Origin: Orychophragmus violaceus
Taxonomy: Eukaryota > Streptophyta > Magnoliopsida > Brassicales > Brassicaceae
Assembly: GCA_030180135.1 (NCBI GenBank)
Contig: CM058236.1
Location: 7,089,357 to 7,153,356 of the forward strand
Length of the DNA: 64,000 nt
Direction of reading: 5' to 3'
The position numbers and the translations under genes were made by a program. The notes under the pieces were generated by a model. It was given only the letters and a program-made list of their open reading frames with translations. It was not told the DNA's origin and did no database searches. Below, in pieces: positions 11,100 through 22,441 of the stretch. Numbering within the stretch: the first letter of the stretch is position 1; the number at the start of each line of letters is the position of its first letter.

Positions 11100-12009
11100 C
11101 CTGAAAATTAGGAACTCCTTTCCAGTTAGATGCTTGGATTGAACTCCTTTCCAACGCTTGTGTCGTCCCTCGGTGAGTACATCCATTGCCTTTTCAATTT
11201 TTTCTTTATACTAGTCACACGGGCGAACAATGTCGGGAGTAAAGAACACCTGATTGATAATGTAGGGAGTGAATTCATACATCTCACCGCTGACATACAC
11301 TAAGAACGATCCTTCACGGCTATCTGAGTCACACAGATTTCCAGGAACTCCTTGACAAGCCTAGAATAGTGCGAGGACACATGCAACACAAAGTAAATCA
11401 ATCCGGCTTGTTCAATAATTTTTTTTACCTCAGAGAGCTTGTCATTGTTCATTGGCATAAGCTTTTGGTTGTGGAAGTCCCGAAGCATCAACTCCATGTA
11501 CCGTTCCTTTGCTTTTGACGATTGATGCTGAAAGTGGGAATGTTGCTCTTTCAGACTCACAAGTTCTCGGTATAGAGCATTACGGTCACTATAGAGCTCC
11601 CGGTTCTCTGTGTACTGTTCCTCGAACTTGACGTAGGGGTGATCAACAAGAGGAGACCATTCCTCGTCATTTGATTCCCAACCGTGAGGAGAGGCGACTG
11701 GGGATGATACAACAGGTTCTTTACTATATCACCATGAGCGGAGAGTATGGCTTCCCAAAGATAATTCGAGAAGATGAGAATAAGCGGCTGATTCTTTTCC
11801 AGATCGCCGTAATAAACGAGGAACTCCTTCTGAGAGAGATCGACAGTAACCGGAGGAGTAGCGGATCGATTAACATACTGACGGCGCCAATCAACTTCAA
11901 ACGCATCAGATATGAGCTTGGTATCTCCGGATCTTGTGAAAGGATGAAGATTGAGAGAGAAGAGAGGGTGTGCTTTAAGGGTACACATTTGTGCGTCTGC
12001 ATCAAACAC
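11100..12009 (-). pseudogene. Plant transposon-protein (Athila ORF1-like) remnant
   Basis: Read right to left: 12009-11557 (150 codons, SDAFEVDWRRQYVNRSATPP), then 11560-11300 (86 codons; KIIEQAGLIYFVLHVSSHYS, LVKEFLEICV), then a frame-shifted continuation to about 11100 (VYVSGEMYEFTPYIINQVF). The second and third parts resemble the domain of plant LTR-element proteins annotated as putative transposon protein or Athila ORF1. At least two frameshifts break it. The function of the domain is unknown. The N-terminal part is not recognised. Confidence 0.5.
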
Positions 12010-12466
12010 AACTTCAGCTCCCTCTCCTTTTTAAACATAGCTTCTGAAAATAACCTAATGGGCTTGGGCTAAAAAAAAAAAAAAATTGTTAGTAAGAACA
12101 CAAATAGCTTCAAATTATCCCAATCTAAAGGCTCAATTGTGAAGATTTAAACACCTTGAAGGCAAATTCACTTGTAACCCATGTCTTATAATCAATCAAC
12201 TTTAAACATTTTAATCCTTTTTAGACCAAATTCACAGACGACAAAGCACATAATTTTTTTTTTCCAGAAATCTCGAGTAACTGATTTTTGGGGTCGAAAT
12301 CCCCCTCGACGGAAACAATAGTCAAAAATGAACAAAGTAATCGTACATGAATGACATTTCGTATAAATGACGTTTCGTACAAATAAGGTTTCGTATAAAT
12401 GATGTTTCTTACAAAACATATGAAACCAATTAACCAAACTTTTGAGCAATCAAACTCTCAGATGGA
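12010..12466. other. Spacer with A-run, nothing recognised
   Basis: Contains an A15 run near 12072 and short ACGTTTCGTA-type repeats around 12355-12410. No gene or element end could be assigned. Confidence 0.4.
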
Positions 12467-13165
12467 TTGATTATACATGTGTACCTCTCAATAAAATCCA
12501 TGGGGAAGCTCGGGCGCTTGGAAAACCTGCTCGGACGATCCAAGCAAGAAATCTGCTCGGGCGTTCCTGCTCAGATGTTCCGAGCAGGACAGTCTGCTCG
12601 GAAGATCCAAGCAGGACATTCTACTCGGATAATCCGAGCAAGACACATTGCACGAACCAACTGCTCGGGCACTCGTCGGCGTCTTCCTCTGAATACGCGA
12701 TTAGCTGTAACCCAACTTCATACCGAAAACTTATACATACTCATAACTACTAGTCGTTGATAGAATTTCCGAATATTTATACAAAACGCGGACTTGGGCT
12801 ATACTCGCAAGATTCGTAATCTATAGACTTTGGGCCGAACTAAGACAACATAAACTCGACCGACTCGAATCGTCATTTTCGGCTCATTCGAAAGATAAAA
12901 CTAAGTCGCGGAAAGATAAATACAAAAATGGAAAGATAAATTCGAGCAAGAAAAGAGGAAGATAAATCGGAGCAAGAAGAGGAAAATCCTAGCAGAAAAG
13001 TAAATCCAAACAAAAATAAAAAATTCAATAACAAGAAGATCTCTGGAAGTCTTGCGGGCGAATCTCTTCCAAACTGACTAGCCGCGACTATAACAGACAA
13101 GGGACTTCCTATGATTATAACACGCTGAAAACCCTATATATCTTTTCGAGTTCAGACTCTCACAG
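12467..13165 (+). repeat. 5' LTR region of a Tat-like gypsy element
   Basis: Upstream of a Tat-type gag and shares CCGAGCAGGAC/GCTCGG words with the 3' LTR at 18025. A polyadenylation-like AATAAA occurs near 12491. The right edge is set by the putative primer site at 13166. The left edge is uncertain, since the TGGGTCCC start of the 3' LTR is not found here. Confidence 0.5.
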
Positions 13166-13186
13166 TTTGGCTCCGTCTGTGAGGAA
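13166..13186 (+). promoter_or_regulatory. Putative primer binding site of the Tat-like element
   Basis: TTTGGCTCCGTCTGTGAGGA directly follows ACTCTCACAG. It resembles the TTGGCGCCGTCTGTGGG-type primer sites of Tat/Retand elements, with one or two changes. It was identified by resemblance only; the tRNA was not determined. Confidence 0.45.
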
Positions 13187-13671
13187 AAAAACATTTTCTT
13201 ACTCCTAAAGACCATCGATCAGTATATCCGAAGAGATGGCCACCGACGGAGGCGGAGACAGAAAAATCACCCACTGGGGATCGACAATACAACAAAAACA
13301 TCACAAAAGGAAACACCGCGGTAGAAAACGTTGTTACAAACGCAACAACGGTAGACACAACCGCCGATGCAAAGGTTACCGAGTTGAAGGAGATGATAGT
13401 TGTACTGATGCAAAAAGCTCATGTTCAGGAGAAGGAAAATAGCACGCTCACTGAGCAAGTGGAATGGCTCAGGACAGAAAACTGAGCAAGGAACATTCGA
13501 GCAGTGAACTTCGCCATAACTGAGCATAAGCGACTGGATTTCTTAATGCTCGGCGGCTTAACGAGAAACCCTATGCAACATCGACCACAGCTCACAAACG
13601 GGCGGACCCCTCCAGCGGTCAGATCCAACATAACGGATCCGCCACCAATGATTCGATGAAGATAGCTCGCG

Positions 13672-14512
13672 ATGTCTATCGACGTCAACGAAGAAGATTG
13701 CAGAGACAAAGATCATAGCTTACCTAAAATCCAAATTGAACAACAATATGTCGATGAAGAAGAAAGGATAAGAGCGGATCAATTCAATCCTGAACAAAAC
13801 GAAAATGAGCTCAAGCATGAAGAAGGAAACATCCTACGGTCTCCACAAAATGAGTCAGCTGAAGGGTCGAGAGTAACAAGTTGTGACGAACTCAACGAGC
13901 TTAGAGCCACACTAGCGCAAACTTCCAGAGAGATAAAAGCCGTACGATCACAATTTCACAAGGCAATGAACGCAGCACCTGAGATCGACCATGTCTTTGA
14001 GGAAACACGAAAGACGCCATTCAGGGCTCGAATCACTGAAACAAAGATCACCGACCCGGGCAAAATCAGGATCCCCTATTACGAAGGAACGTCCAATCCA
14101 AAAGCTAATATTATAGCCTTCCGCATAGCAATGGGAAGAGCCAATGTAAAGGAAGGGAGAGACGCTGGTTTCTGCCTCCTATTCGTAGAGCACCTAAAAG
14201 GAGCCGCGCTCGAGTGGTTCTCGAGACTAGATCGAAACTCTATCAGCAGCTTCCGGCAGCTATCATCGGTGTTCATGAAGCAGTATTCGATAATCAATGA
14301 TCGGGAGACTTCTGGCGTTGATTTGTGGTTAATGTCGCAAGGTCGAACGAAAGCCTAAGGAACTTTATCGGGAGTTTCAAGAAGGTGGTATCAAGGATTA
14401 AAGGCTTAAGCGACAAAGCTTGCATTGGCGCATTAAAGAAAGCGTTATGGTACAACTCGGATTTCCGAAAGGAAGTCTCACTGAACAAACCTCAAACGAT
14501 ACCGGATGCTTT
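13672..14512 (+). pseudogene. Tat-type gag (retrotransposon gag domain), broken
   Basis: The first frame (13672-14358) has an acidic N-terminus, then the gag core: IPYYEGTSNPKANIIAFRIA, RDAGFCLLFVEHLKGAALEW, FMKQYS. It then shifts to a second frame (from about 14325): SLRNFIGSFKKVVSRI, ALKKALWYNS. This is the capsid domain of the Tat/Ogre lineage. Beyond the frameshift near 14330-14345, the gene is cut at 14513 by a CACTA-like insertion; the distal gag resumes about 16840. The nearest ATG giving the whole domain is 13672, but the native start may be upstream (ATG at 13236). Confidence 0.8.
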
Positions 14513-16830
14513 CACTACAAAAAATTGGATATAGAGTATGCTGGGTTTGGATACTTTATTATAGCATTTTGTCAATGCTAAGCTGAAATTTCAATAAGCG
14601 GAAACAAAAATGAGTTTTCCAGCCTAAATTTTACTATAGGCGCTAACACTTAGAAAAATTTGGTTTTGGCAAAACTTTTTCCTCAATTTTTGGCGGAAAC
14701 TTTATTTTCTTTTCTTTAAGTTTTTTTCCTCTTTATTCCTGAACAAAAGATGATTCCTCTTTAGTCTCTATCTCTGATTCTCTCTTACTCTTCCTCTTTT
14801 TGCAGTCCGTTTCTACTCCCATCCTACACCACCTTCTTCCTCCTCCGGTACTTATTTCGTCTCTGGTTTGAGCCTCTCTCAAATAGAGTTGGGTTAATTC
14901 GTCCGGGTCAGGTCGTGGTCCAAATCCATCTAATAGCAAACCCTAATTGCCGCCGATATATTCATCTTCCTTTTCCATAAACCCTTTTCTTCTAACCTAC
15001 TCAGTTTTTCTTTTTGCTTCTCTCTCAGCAGAAGGTAAAAGATGGTGAAACGGAGTAACAATAAGCTAAATCTCTCAATCAAATCTCTATCCTGGATTCA
15101 TCTTCGTCGATGAACTGATATCAGTTCAGGATCTACTAGGTTTTTATTGATTTGTTTGATATTGTGATTGTTTTGCAGAAAGCAAGAGTAAGAGGGTAAC
15201 CTTGAAGCAGAACCAAGGTCCTGAGAAAGCTGAAGGAGCATCACAAGAAGAAGGCAAATGATGCTAAGAAGATCGATGTGCACGTGCTATTGAGGAGATT
15301 AAACAGAAGAAAGTCGCCCACAAAGAAAGGGTATCATCATATCTATGATTTTGTTTGTTATATTGTAAAAGCTTCAGTCTTCTGGTTTTCAATAATCTTA
15401 GCTCTTCAATTGTTAAAAACATTTCATTTGTGTAGTGGGTTTCGGTTGATTGATAAGGGATATTATTTCATTGCCTTGTTGTTTTTGATTTCTCTTAATA
15501 AATGCATTTCAGGCAAAAAAAAAAGAGTAAACTTGGTCTTGTTGAGGATCATGACGAGGATGCCAAGACAGAAGAAGGATATGGAGAGGGTAATATCGGA
15601 GATGACTCCACATCTTAAGTATGTTCTGTTTGGTTACAATAAGTTATTATCTCCTGTTTAGATATTGAATGTCAGTAGCAAGCGGGATGATGTTCTTTGT
15701 GTCAATGATTTTAACAACGTAGATAAACAAGTAGACATTCTCAAATCTCATGCACATATTTGGGACATAAAATAGGATTGCTAAAGTATACATCAAAGGG
15801 TGCTGGAACAATTATTTGGTCTGTCTTTGCAATTGTCTGACTGATGCTCTACATGGTTTTGATGATCAGATGATTTGATAGTAGATCCGCGAAATTTTGA
15901 ATGGATGAGGGACGATAATTGTCCTGTTGTAAAAGCCTTTGTCTAATTTAGAAGAACTCCTAGAGGAGCTCATCGGGATTATTGTAAGCCTTTTTATTTT
16001 GTGGAATATTTCTTTATGATTCCCTTTGTTGTTTTAAGAATATGTCTTCTTATACACCATTAGCAATTGCAACATATTAATTTTTAATTTGTCGCAGAGG
16101 GTCTCAAAAGGGAATTAAATTGATCTAACACCTTACCGCGAGTAGGATAGAAGGTGTAGCAATCTGGAGGTTAGTGACCCAAATGAGCATTATATGATTT
16201 GACTCTTCTCGTCATTTGTAGAATCCCCACAGTATAATCGTGTAGACACTAGTATAACAGATATAACTATAGTGCATATATCTAGCTATTGTTAAGATCA
16301 TATCTAGTGGTTGTTAAGTTACAATATGATCTCATAGTATATATTCAAGTAGTTAGAATATTCTAGTACTGTGGAGTTTGTGTTTAGGCATTGTCTTCTC
16401 GATCTTGCTTGATTAAAGGATTTATACTTGTATGATGAATCTAGAATTTAGATTTACTTGCAAATTGTTGAACTTCATAAATGTCCCAATTTTATTTTTT
16501 GATTTCATTCAGTTGCATTTTACTTCATAGCTTTGTTAGACTTGGTCGTTTTTGGATTGGCATTATAACTTCAGCATGTATGGTTTAGTGGTACTCTTCA
16601 TGAGTATTTGGTATTGAAATCTCTTGTATGTTCTGTATTGTCTGGTTTTGCAGGTCATAACTTCGGTTAGCTTGAGCTTTACCAAAAACATGGCAACAAT
16701 GAAGCATATCAGCAATGGCGACTTGGCCTTTTCCTGGAACAATGGATGATGATGATGTTTGGTATATATGTCTTCCAAAGTCTTATTTTGGTTCTCTTTG
16801 TATAGAATTATATTATACATGTGTGTGACC
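14513..16830. mobile_element. CACTA-like insertion carrying an NSN1 fragment
   Basis: Starts CACTACAAAAAATTGG inside the Tat gag and is followed by TATAGCA/TATAGGCG words, like CACTA subterminal DNA. It carries exons of a nucleostemin-like gene. Tat coding sequence resumes about 16840. No inverted right terminus (TTTTTTGTAGTG) was found, so the right edge is inferred. Parts at 15660-16820 look like further captured or intronic DNA (for example DPRNFEWMRDDNCPVVKAF near 15885), but I cannot name the source. Confidence 0.5.
15042..15618 (+). pseudogene. Captured fragment of nucleostemin-like GTPase NSN1
   Basis: ATG at 15042 gives MVKRSN. Exon-like DNA from 15180, after TTTTGCAG, gives KSKSKRVTLKQ, then by frameshift KLKEHHKKKANDAKK and RAIEEIKQKKVAHKER. 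A third piece after TTTCAG (about 15513-15618) gives KLGLVEDHDEDAKTEEG and stops. These are the basic N-terminal parts of plant nucleostemin-like 1, a nucleolar GTPase of ribosome biogenesis. The G domain is absent, so no function is expected. Retained introns indicate DNA-level capture. Confidence 0.65.
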
Positions 16831-16834
16831 ATCA

Positions 16835-17960
16835 CACCGCCGACTGCCGCAGACTGGGCATTAAGCTCGTGGTAAAACTTGTAGCCGCAAAGCTCGGCAA
16901 TGCAGTAAGCGTTAAAGACTGATGAAAACTAAACCAAAGACCAGCCAGACAAAGCAAATCGAGGCAACGAGAAAAATCAAGATGAGCATGAACGAGCTCC
17001 TCGAGAAGGACGAGAAGAAACTGGCAATAATAGGCGGAGGAAAAGAAATGACGAAGGTCCTAAAGCAAGCAGTCGACAAAGGATAAACATGATCATTGGA
17101 GGATCACAATATTGCCGAGACATAATATCCCCAATCAATGCTTATCAAAGACAAGCATGGAGGATCAATGATTATCAAACACAAGTGAGGAGGAGCGTCT
17201 GCAGGTCAACGCCCTTTCAGATCCCGAACAACGCAATAACGTTCAAGGATAGCCCCACAACGATTCCCTTGTCATCAAGTTAATCATCGGAGATCGTGAC
17301 ATAGCAAATCCTAGTCGATACATGAAGTACCGTTGACAAAATCTTCAACGACACTCTAAGGAAGATGAACATAAGCTTGTCCGAAGTATCGCCTTTCCCA
17401 ACACCATTAGCAGGGTTCACTGGAGACGCATCAATGACTCTCAGAACGATTAAGTTGCCAGTGCAAGCTAGAGGGGTAACCAAAGTCGTCGATAGTTCAG
17501 TAATCAACCGTCCGGCGATATACAGCGCGATTGTAGGAACTCTGTGGATAAACTCCAGGAGAGCCGTTCCGTCAACCTATATTATCTATGCCTAAAGTTT
17601 CCGACACCTGGTGGAATCAGGACGATTTGAGGGAGTCGGGGAAAGTCCACTCCATGCTACCCCCAAAACAATGAACGCAATCAACATTTCTTTCGAAGGT
17701 GACTTGGTCCTACGAAAGTATTGCGCCCACCGATGGCAAGCAAACTAGGGCCAAACTGGGAATGATCATACATAATTACTAAAGAGGTTATCCCCGAAGT
17801 GTACGAACTCGTCAACACGGACAATGTCATAATGCTAAGAAGTTGGAGCGCGACTCATATAAAGAAGCCCTACTAGGCCGATATTTACAAACGTCTACAA
17901 AAAAAAATGAACGAGAAACAACTTGAAGTACGGGACGGCTTGATCCCCGAAAGGGGAACG
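16835..17960 (+). pseudogene. Tat gag end, protease and integrase C-terminus; pol core deleted
   Basis: In shifting frames: the distal gag and linker with INMIIGGSQYCRD (about 17085-17125), a protease region (17365-17595; MNISLSEVSPFPTPLAGFTG, PVQARGVTKVVD, VGTLWINSRRAVPSTY), then directly an integrase C-terminal tail (GPNWE, about 17750; EVYELVNTDNVIMLRSWSA). Reverse transcriptase, RNase H and the integrase core are missing between about 17650 and 17720. The element is therefore non-autonomous by internal deletion and is further broken by stops. Confidence 0.7.
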
Positions 17961-18007
17961 AAGGTAGCCGATCTTCTGATCGGTTCAGCTATTCCCCTCT
18001 CAAAAAC

Positions 18008-18024
18008 GGGGGGGGGGGGGGGAG
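18008..18024 (+). promoter_or_regulatory. Polypurine tract with 15-G run (Tat-like element)
   Basis: AAAAAC, G15, AG, directly before TGGGTCCC, which I take as the 3' LTR start. The homopolymer is unusually long for a polypurine tract and is likely to vary in length. Confidence 0.6.
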
Positions 18025-18820
18025 TGGGTCCCTAAATACCTTTACTTCGGCATCATAAATTATGAAGTCTGTAAAAATCTCGACTCATATGCGACCTTCT
18101 AAGAGATTCCTGCTCGGCAACTCGCAACGAGAAGTGGTTTCCTCTTGCTCGACGGTTCGAGAAGGACAACTCTGCGGTCCGAGCAGGACTGCTATGCGGA
18201 CCACAGTTGCTCGGCAAGTCCATACTCGGGCACATTTGGATCATTGATCTAACATGATAGGCTGTATCTATGGTCGGCCTCATCTTCCTAGGTCAGCTCG
18301 GTTTTCTTGGACTGATCCCACGCATGCTCGGCGATCTTTCTCTCCCTTGCGGGTTAAGTTGTCCGAGACCAAAACTTTCTCAGCACAAACTGGCGATTCA
18401 TGCTCGGCATTACGTGCATGGGGAGTTGCTCGGCATGAAGAATGCATGAAATCACGCATGGGTGAAACTGTTCGGCGTCCGAGCAAGGCTGCGGCTGCTC
18501 GGCATCATACTCCACGGTCTGCTCAGAAAGACGTGTACCGCATACGGTGTCCGACTACTCGGCGTCCGAGCAGGACTGTGGCTACTCGGCGGTTTTTATC
18601 ACTTCGTATCTCATACGAAACTGCTCAGCGACAATTCAGACCGCGAGATGACTTGAGATCCTCCTCAGCGCTCAGACAGCAGACCCTGCTTGGACTTTGG
18701 ACTCTCAGACGTGATGTTTGTGATAGTGTCTTCATACAAACTGCATTTGCAGTCGGAGACTTTAATTGCTCGTCTGTTGCTGGTCATAACAGACGAACAA
18801 TCGCGTCCCTTAAAGACGAT
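18025..18820 (+). repeat. 3' LTR of the Tat-like element, right side truncated
   Basis: Follows the polypurine tract. Dense in GCTCGG and its complement CCGAGC (CCGAGCAGGACTG recurs), as in the 5' region at 12540-12680. It ends where Athila reverse-transcriptase sequence begins (about 18821). An open frame at 18254-18928 crosses this junction and is not a gene. Confidence 0.6.
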
Positions 18821-19560
18821 AACCAATACATCCTATATGGATTGAGAGAAATGCCACTTTATGGTCAGAGAAGCCATTATTCTTTGGCACAGAGTTTCAG
18901 AGGCAGGGATCAAAGTGAATCGCGCTAAGATCGAGGTTATGCGGTGAAATCTGTGAGGAGCTTTCTAGGACATGCTGGTTTCTACAGGAGGTTCATCAAG
19001 GATTTAAGTAATATTTCTAGACCATTGACTTCTTTGCTTTGTAAGGATTTTAAATTTGATTTCACTGCAGATTGTCAAGCTGCATTTGAACAAATCAAGC
19101 AAGCGTTAGTGAGTGCTCCTATTGTGCAACCAATAGACTGGGATTTTCCTTTAAGGTGATGTGTGATGCCTGTGATTTTGCAGTTGGAGCTATTCTGGAG
19201 CAGAAGAAAGATAAGAAGTTTCAAGCCATCAATTACGTAAGCAGAATACTAGATGAAGCGCAAAAGAACTATGTCACTACAGAGAAAGAATTTTTGGTTG
19301 TAGTCTTCGCATTTGAGAAGTTTCGCCCATACTTGGTTGGTTCAAAGGTGATAGTACACACACATCACTTAGCTCTGAAGTACTTGATGCAGAAGTACTC
19401 GCTTGCAATTGTTTCCAGGGAAGTTGCGCTCTCGATGGTCAGGTCCTTTCACGATCAAGGAGGTGCGACCGTATGGTGTTGTAGTCATTTTGAGCTCTAA
19501 AGGCAAAGAGTTTAATGTCAACGAACAAAGGGTGAAACATTACTGGGCTAAAGTCGAGAT
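18821..19560 (+). pseudogene. Athila C: RT/RNase H fused to integrase tail by deletion
   Basis: Aligns with Athila B (54300-53700 and 52230-52060, minus strand). RT connection and RNase H: EKCHFMV, VRSFLGHAGFYRRFIKD, a frameshift near 19156, CDACDFAVGAILEQKKDKK, FAFEKFRPYLVGSKVIVHT. It then jumps at about 19395 straight to the integrase C-terminal sequence (FTIKEVRPYGVVV, NVNEQRVKHYWAK). About 1.4 kb of integrase present in B is missing. HTDH is changed to HTHH, losing an RNase H acidic residue. Non-functional. Confidence 0.85.
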
Positions 19561-20562
19561 TGCATGAGGTCACGTTATTATGCCTCTAGATGATACACCC
19601 ACTGCGTAATCGCATTACAGTCAAGCTAATAACGTTAAACGAGCGATTAGTGGGAGGCAACACACTAGTGAGTCTGTAAATATGCATCTTTTGCTTTCTA
19701 TTTAGGTTTTACTTGTATTTTTTTTTGGTTTTATGTCAATCCGTGTACATATTCGGAGTTTTCGATCAGTGTTCTTTGCGTCGATCGATGCGTTCCTGTG
19801 CATTGGTCGACGCAAGACGAGAATGAGCAATAACGATACGGAGAAGCAGACAAAGGAACATCGACCTAGGTCGATGCACAAAGGTTGGTGCAATTTTTTA
19901 AAGCCTGCGTCGATCGATGCACCTCGTGATGTTGGTCGATGCAGGTCCACAACAGGTAAGTCCTTTAAATTTCCTTCTTCTTCTTCTTCTTCTTCTTCTT
20001 CTTCTTCTTCTTCTTCTTCTTCTTCTTCTTCTTCTTCTTCTTCCTTCTTCTTCCTCTTCATTTTCTCTCTCTCGCAAAAACCAGAAAACCTCTCCCAAAG
20101 ATCGCCACATTCCTTATATCTTATCCGATTTTTGTGATCAAAATCCTAAATCACTTTTATTTTCACCCTCATTCCATTTTATCATCATTCATTTGATCTC
20201 CAAGGTATGTAATTCAAATATACACTTTTTCGATTTCGGCCTTAAGGTATAAAAACTCAAAATTCAATATGTTCTTGATGATTAATTACTGGAATCATGC
20301 CTAGTTAGGCTTTGTGATAGAGATTTCTAGTTTTACTTGTAGTTTCATGAGCAATTTTTCAAGTTTTCCAAAAATCCCTGATTTGACGATGAAACTTTGC
20401 GATTTTCGACTTTGACGGAATTATGACAAAATTGTGATAGATTGTTGAATTTGGTGTTGTGGAATTTTTCTTGTGCTGATTAGCAAGAGATTTTACCATT
20501 TGTTGATCTTTGTGCTTTGGATTACATTGCAAGAATGTTTATTCTTGTGTATTTGATCATAG
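19561..20562 (+). other. Athila C 3' region with putative intron (19956-20562)
   Basis: Non-coding DNA between the integrase tail and the env-like ORF. It has two copies of the paired TCGATCG motif (19778-19814, 19907-19943), a consensus splice donor CAG/GTAAGT at 19956, a CTT microsatellite and an acceptor TGATCATAG directly before ATG at 20563. The layout suggests that the env-like ORF was expressed from a spliced transcript. Confidence 0.6.
19975..20052 (+). repeat. (CTT)n microsatellite
   Basis: About 24 near-perfect CTT/TTC units inside the putative Athila intron. It creates poly-Glu, poly-Ser, poly-Leu and poly-Arg frames that are not genes. Confidence 0.95.
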
Positions 20563-22441
20563 ATGGCTCCTCCAGCTAAAAGTCTAAGAAGCAGACATGG
20601 GAAGCGTCGAGCTCTAACCCGCCTCTTGCATCTCCTTCAGCGACTGTTTCGCCCAATTCCTCACCGCCTGCTCAGCCACTGGTTCCCGATGCACAGAGGC
20701 CGCCTTGGCATAAGAATGAAATCCTCAAGATTAAGATGCATCACAATTGGGAGCATGATCCTAACTCTATGACAAAGAAAAGAGACTGCACGCACATGAC
20801 TATTTGTGAGGATTGGGATGAGTACGATATCTTGTTCTACAATGCGTGTAGGTCTGTCAAGTAGGTCGAACCCGCGATCCGCCCCGCAGCGGATTACACT
20901 ATTTTTATCCGCATCAACTTGCCCTCCAAACCCGCAAACTTAAAATGGTCGACCCACACCCGCCCCGCTTAAGTTTGCGGATACCCGCGAGTAACCTGCA
21001 AATATTTAAATAATATATAAAAATTAACTATATATTATTTTAATAAAATAATATATATTAATAAAATTTTAATATTAAATAAACACAAATTCATAATTGT
21101 TTTGATTAGATATATTTTATTTTATTTTTCAATTTAACTACTAAAATTCATAAAATATTAATAAAATATTAAGTTATTAAAAAAATAGTTGCGGGTACCC
21201 GCGAACCCGCGGTTCAAAATTCTCTAATCTGCATCCGCTCCGCAAAAGAATATGCCGACCCGCAACCTGCCCAAATTTGAAAAAAAAAAAAAATTCGACC
21301 CGCACCCGCCCCGCGGTGGGTCTAGCGGGGCGGGACCCGTGGGTAATGACTTCTCATTATCAGACATTCAAGGCCATGGGGATCCTGAATGATGTGCAGA
21401 AGATCTTGAAGAAGATCGGTTTAAACGGAGCAGTATGATCTCTTCCTCGATCTGGTTCGACAATTTCTCGACACATGTCGTGTCTACTACGTGAATCGGT
21501 GGGTGAAGAGAGCACAAGAAGGGGTCATGGCCTTCATGTGAAAGGGCGTGAGGTACCAAATCTCCATCATTGTTCTCTGCGGTCTCTACGGGTTCAAGAA
21601 TGATCCCATTCGCTGCGTTCTTTCTTCCGAGTGGCCCGATGCCGATTTTCAGACTTTCTGGTCACATTTTGGCAATGGGATATATGACTCTCGCACCACG
21701 ACGCAGACAACAGGGATACATCCAGTCTTGAGGTATGTCTTACGTGTCATGGGCAACACGATCTTGTGTAAGGCAGAGCCGAGCAAGCTGAGGAAGTCAG
21801 AGCTTCTTTTGCTCCATCTTGGGAATGGTCATATCATTCTCGATGACATCTGGATAAATTGCGAGCCTTGCCTCAACCTGAACATGGGTGCGGTCTTTGC
21901 AGACCATCTCTGCACTCTGAAGGTTAATACATTTGCTGGGAAGAAGCTTGAGACAGTTGGTAGCTTGTTGACTCCGATCTTCAGGTATTTTGACATCGAC
22001 CCCACCAACAAAAAAATCGCCACTAAGCGTATGTGGATGGACAAGGAGCATCTGATGAGCCTACTTGGATAAAGCCAGGTCAGAGTTGTATCTTTACAGA
22101 TGCACGGGATCGAGAGTGGAGCATTAAGATCCCATTGACATAGCTCAGAGCTGTTACTGATGACGTTCTGAGGAAGAGTTTTCAGCCTATTGAGAACCTC
22201 TTGAGGCATGTCCCGCGATGTAAGCTCCGCAATTGAGCTTCTTCTTCAGCTCCACCTTCTGCCATAGAAGAAGATTTCGTACATGCTGCGTATCCTGAGC
22301 CTACTATACCACCTTCTGAGATGGCTCCTCCTGCATTCCAGACGTTCGTGAATGATATGTTGCGACAGATATGAGACATGATTTCTAGCTTCTCTTGCCG
22401 TCGCATTCCATGAGTTATTGTCCCACGACCTGCTACACGTT
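20563..22441 (+). pseudogene. Athila C ORF1/env-position protein, interrupted by a MITE
   Basis: ATG at 20563 (MAPPAKS), a frameshift near 20590, then a continuous frame to 20850 (HKNEILKIKMHHNWEHDPNS, WDEYDILFYNA). A 0.5-kb insertion follows. After 21363 the frame resumes (QTFKAMGILNDVQKILKKIG). An open piece of 174 codons at 21548-22072 has the conserved core: DPIRCVLSSEWPDADFQTFW, HPVLRYVLRVMGNTILCK, GAVFADHL, KLETVGSLLTPIFRYFDID. This is the Athila ORF-1 family, found downstream of pol in Athila elements. Its role is unknown. Several stops make it a pseudogene. Confidence 0.75.
20850..21362. mobile_element. MITE with GC-rich ends (hAT-like)
   Basis: About 510 bp interrupting the Athila ORF. 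Ends are rich in CCCGCCCCGC and GCGGGTACCCGCG words in inverted orientation (20875-20990 versus 21190-21335); the middle is very AT-rich. No coding capacity. Such GCGGGTACCCGC-bearing MITEs are commonly grouped with hAT. No clean 8-bp target duplication could be read, so the class and exact ends are tentative. Confidence 0.55.

Noticed and set aside
11671..12072. 133-codon forward frame
   Set aside because: Antisense to the better-supported transposon-protein remnant on the minus strand.
18254..18928. 224-codon open frame
   Set aside because: It spans the Tat LTR and the junction into Athila RT in the wrong frame; no domain visible.
19702..20252. Poly-Glu, poly-Ser, poly-Leu and poly-Arg frames
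   Set aside because: By-products of the CTT microsatellite.
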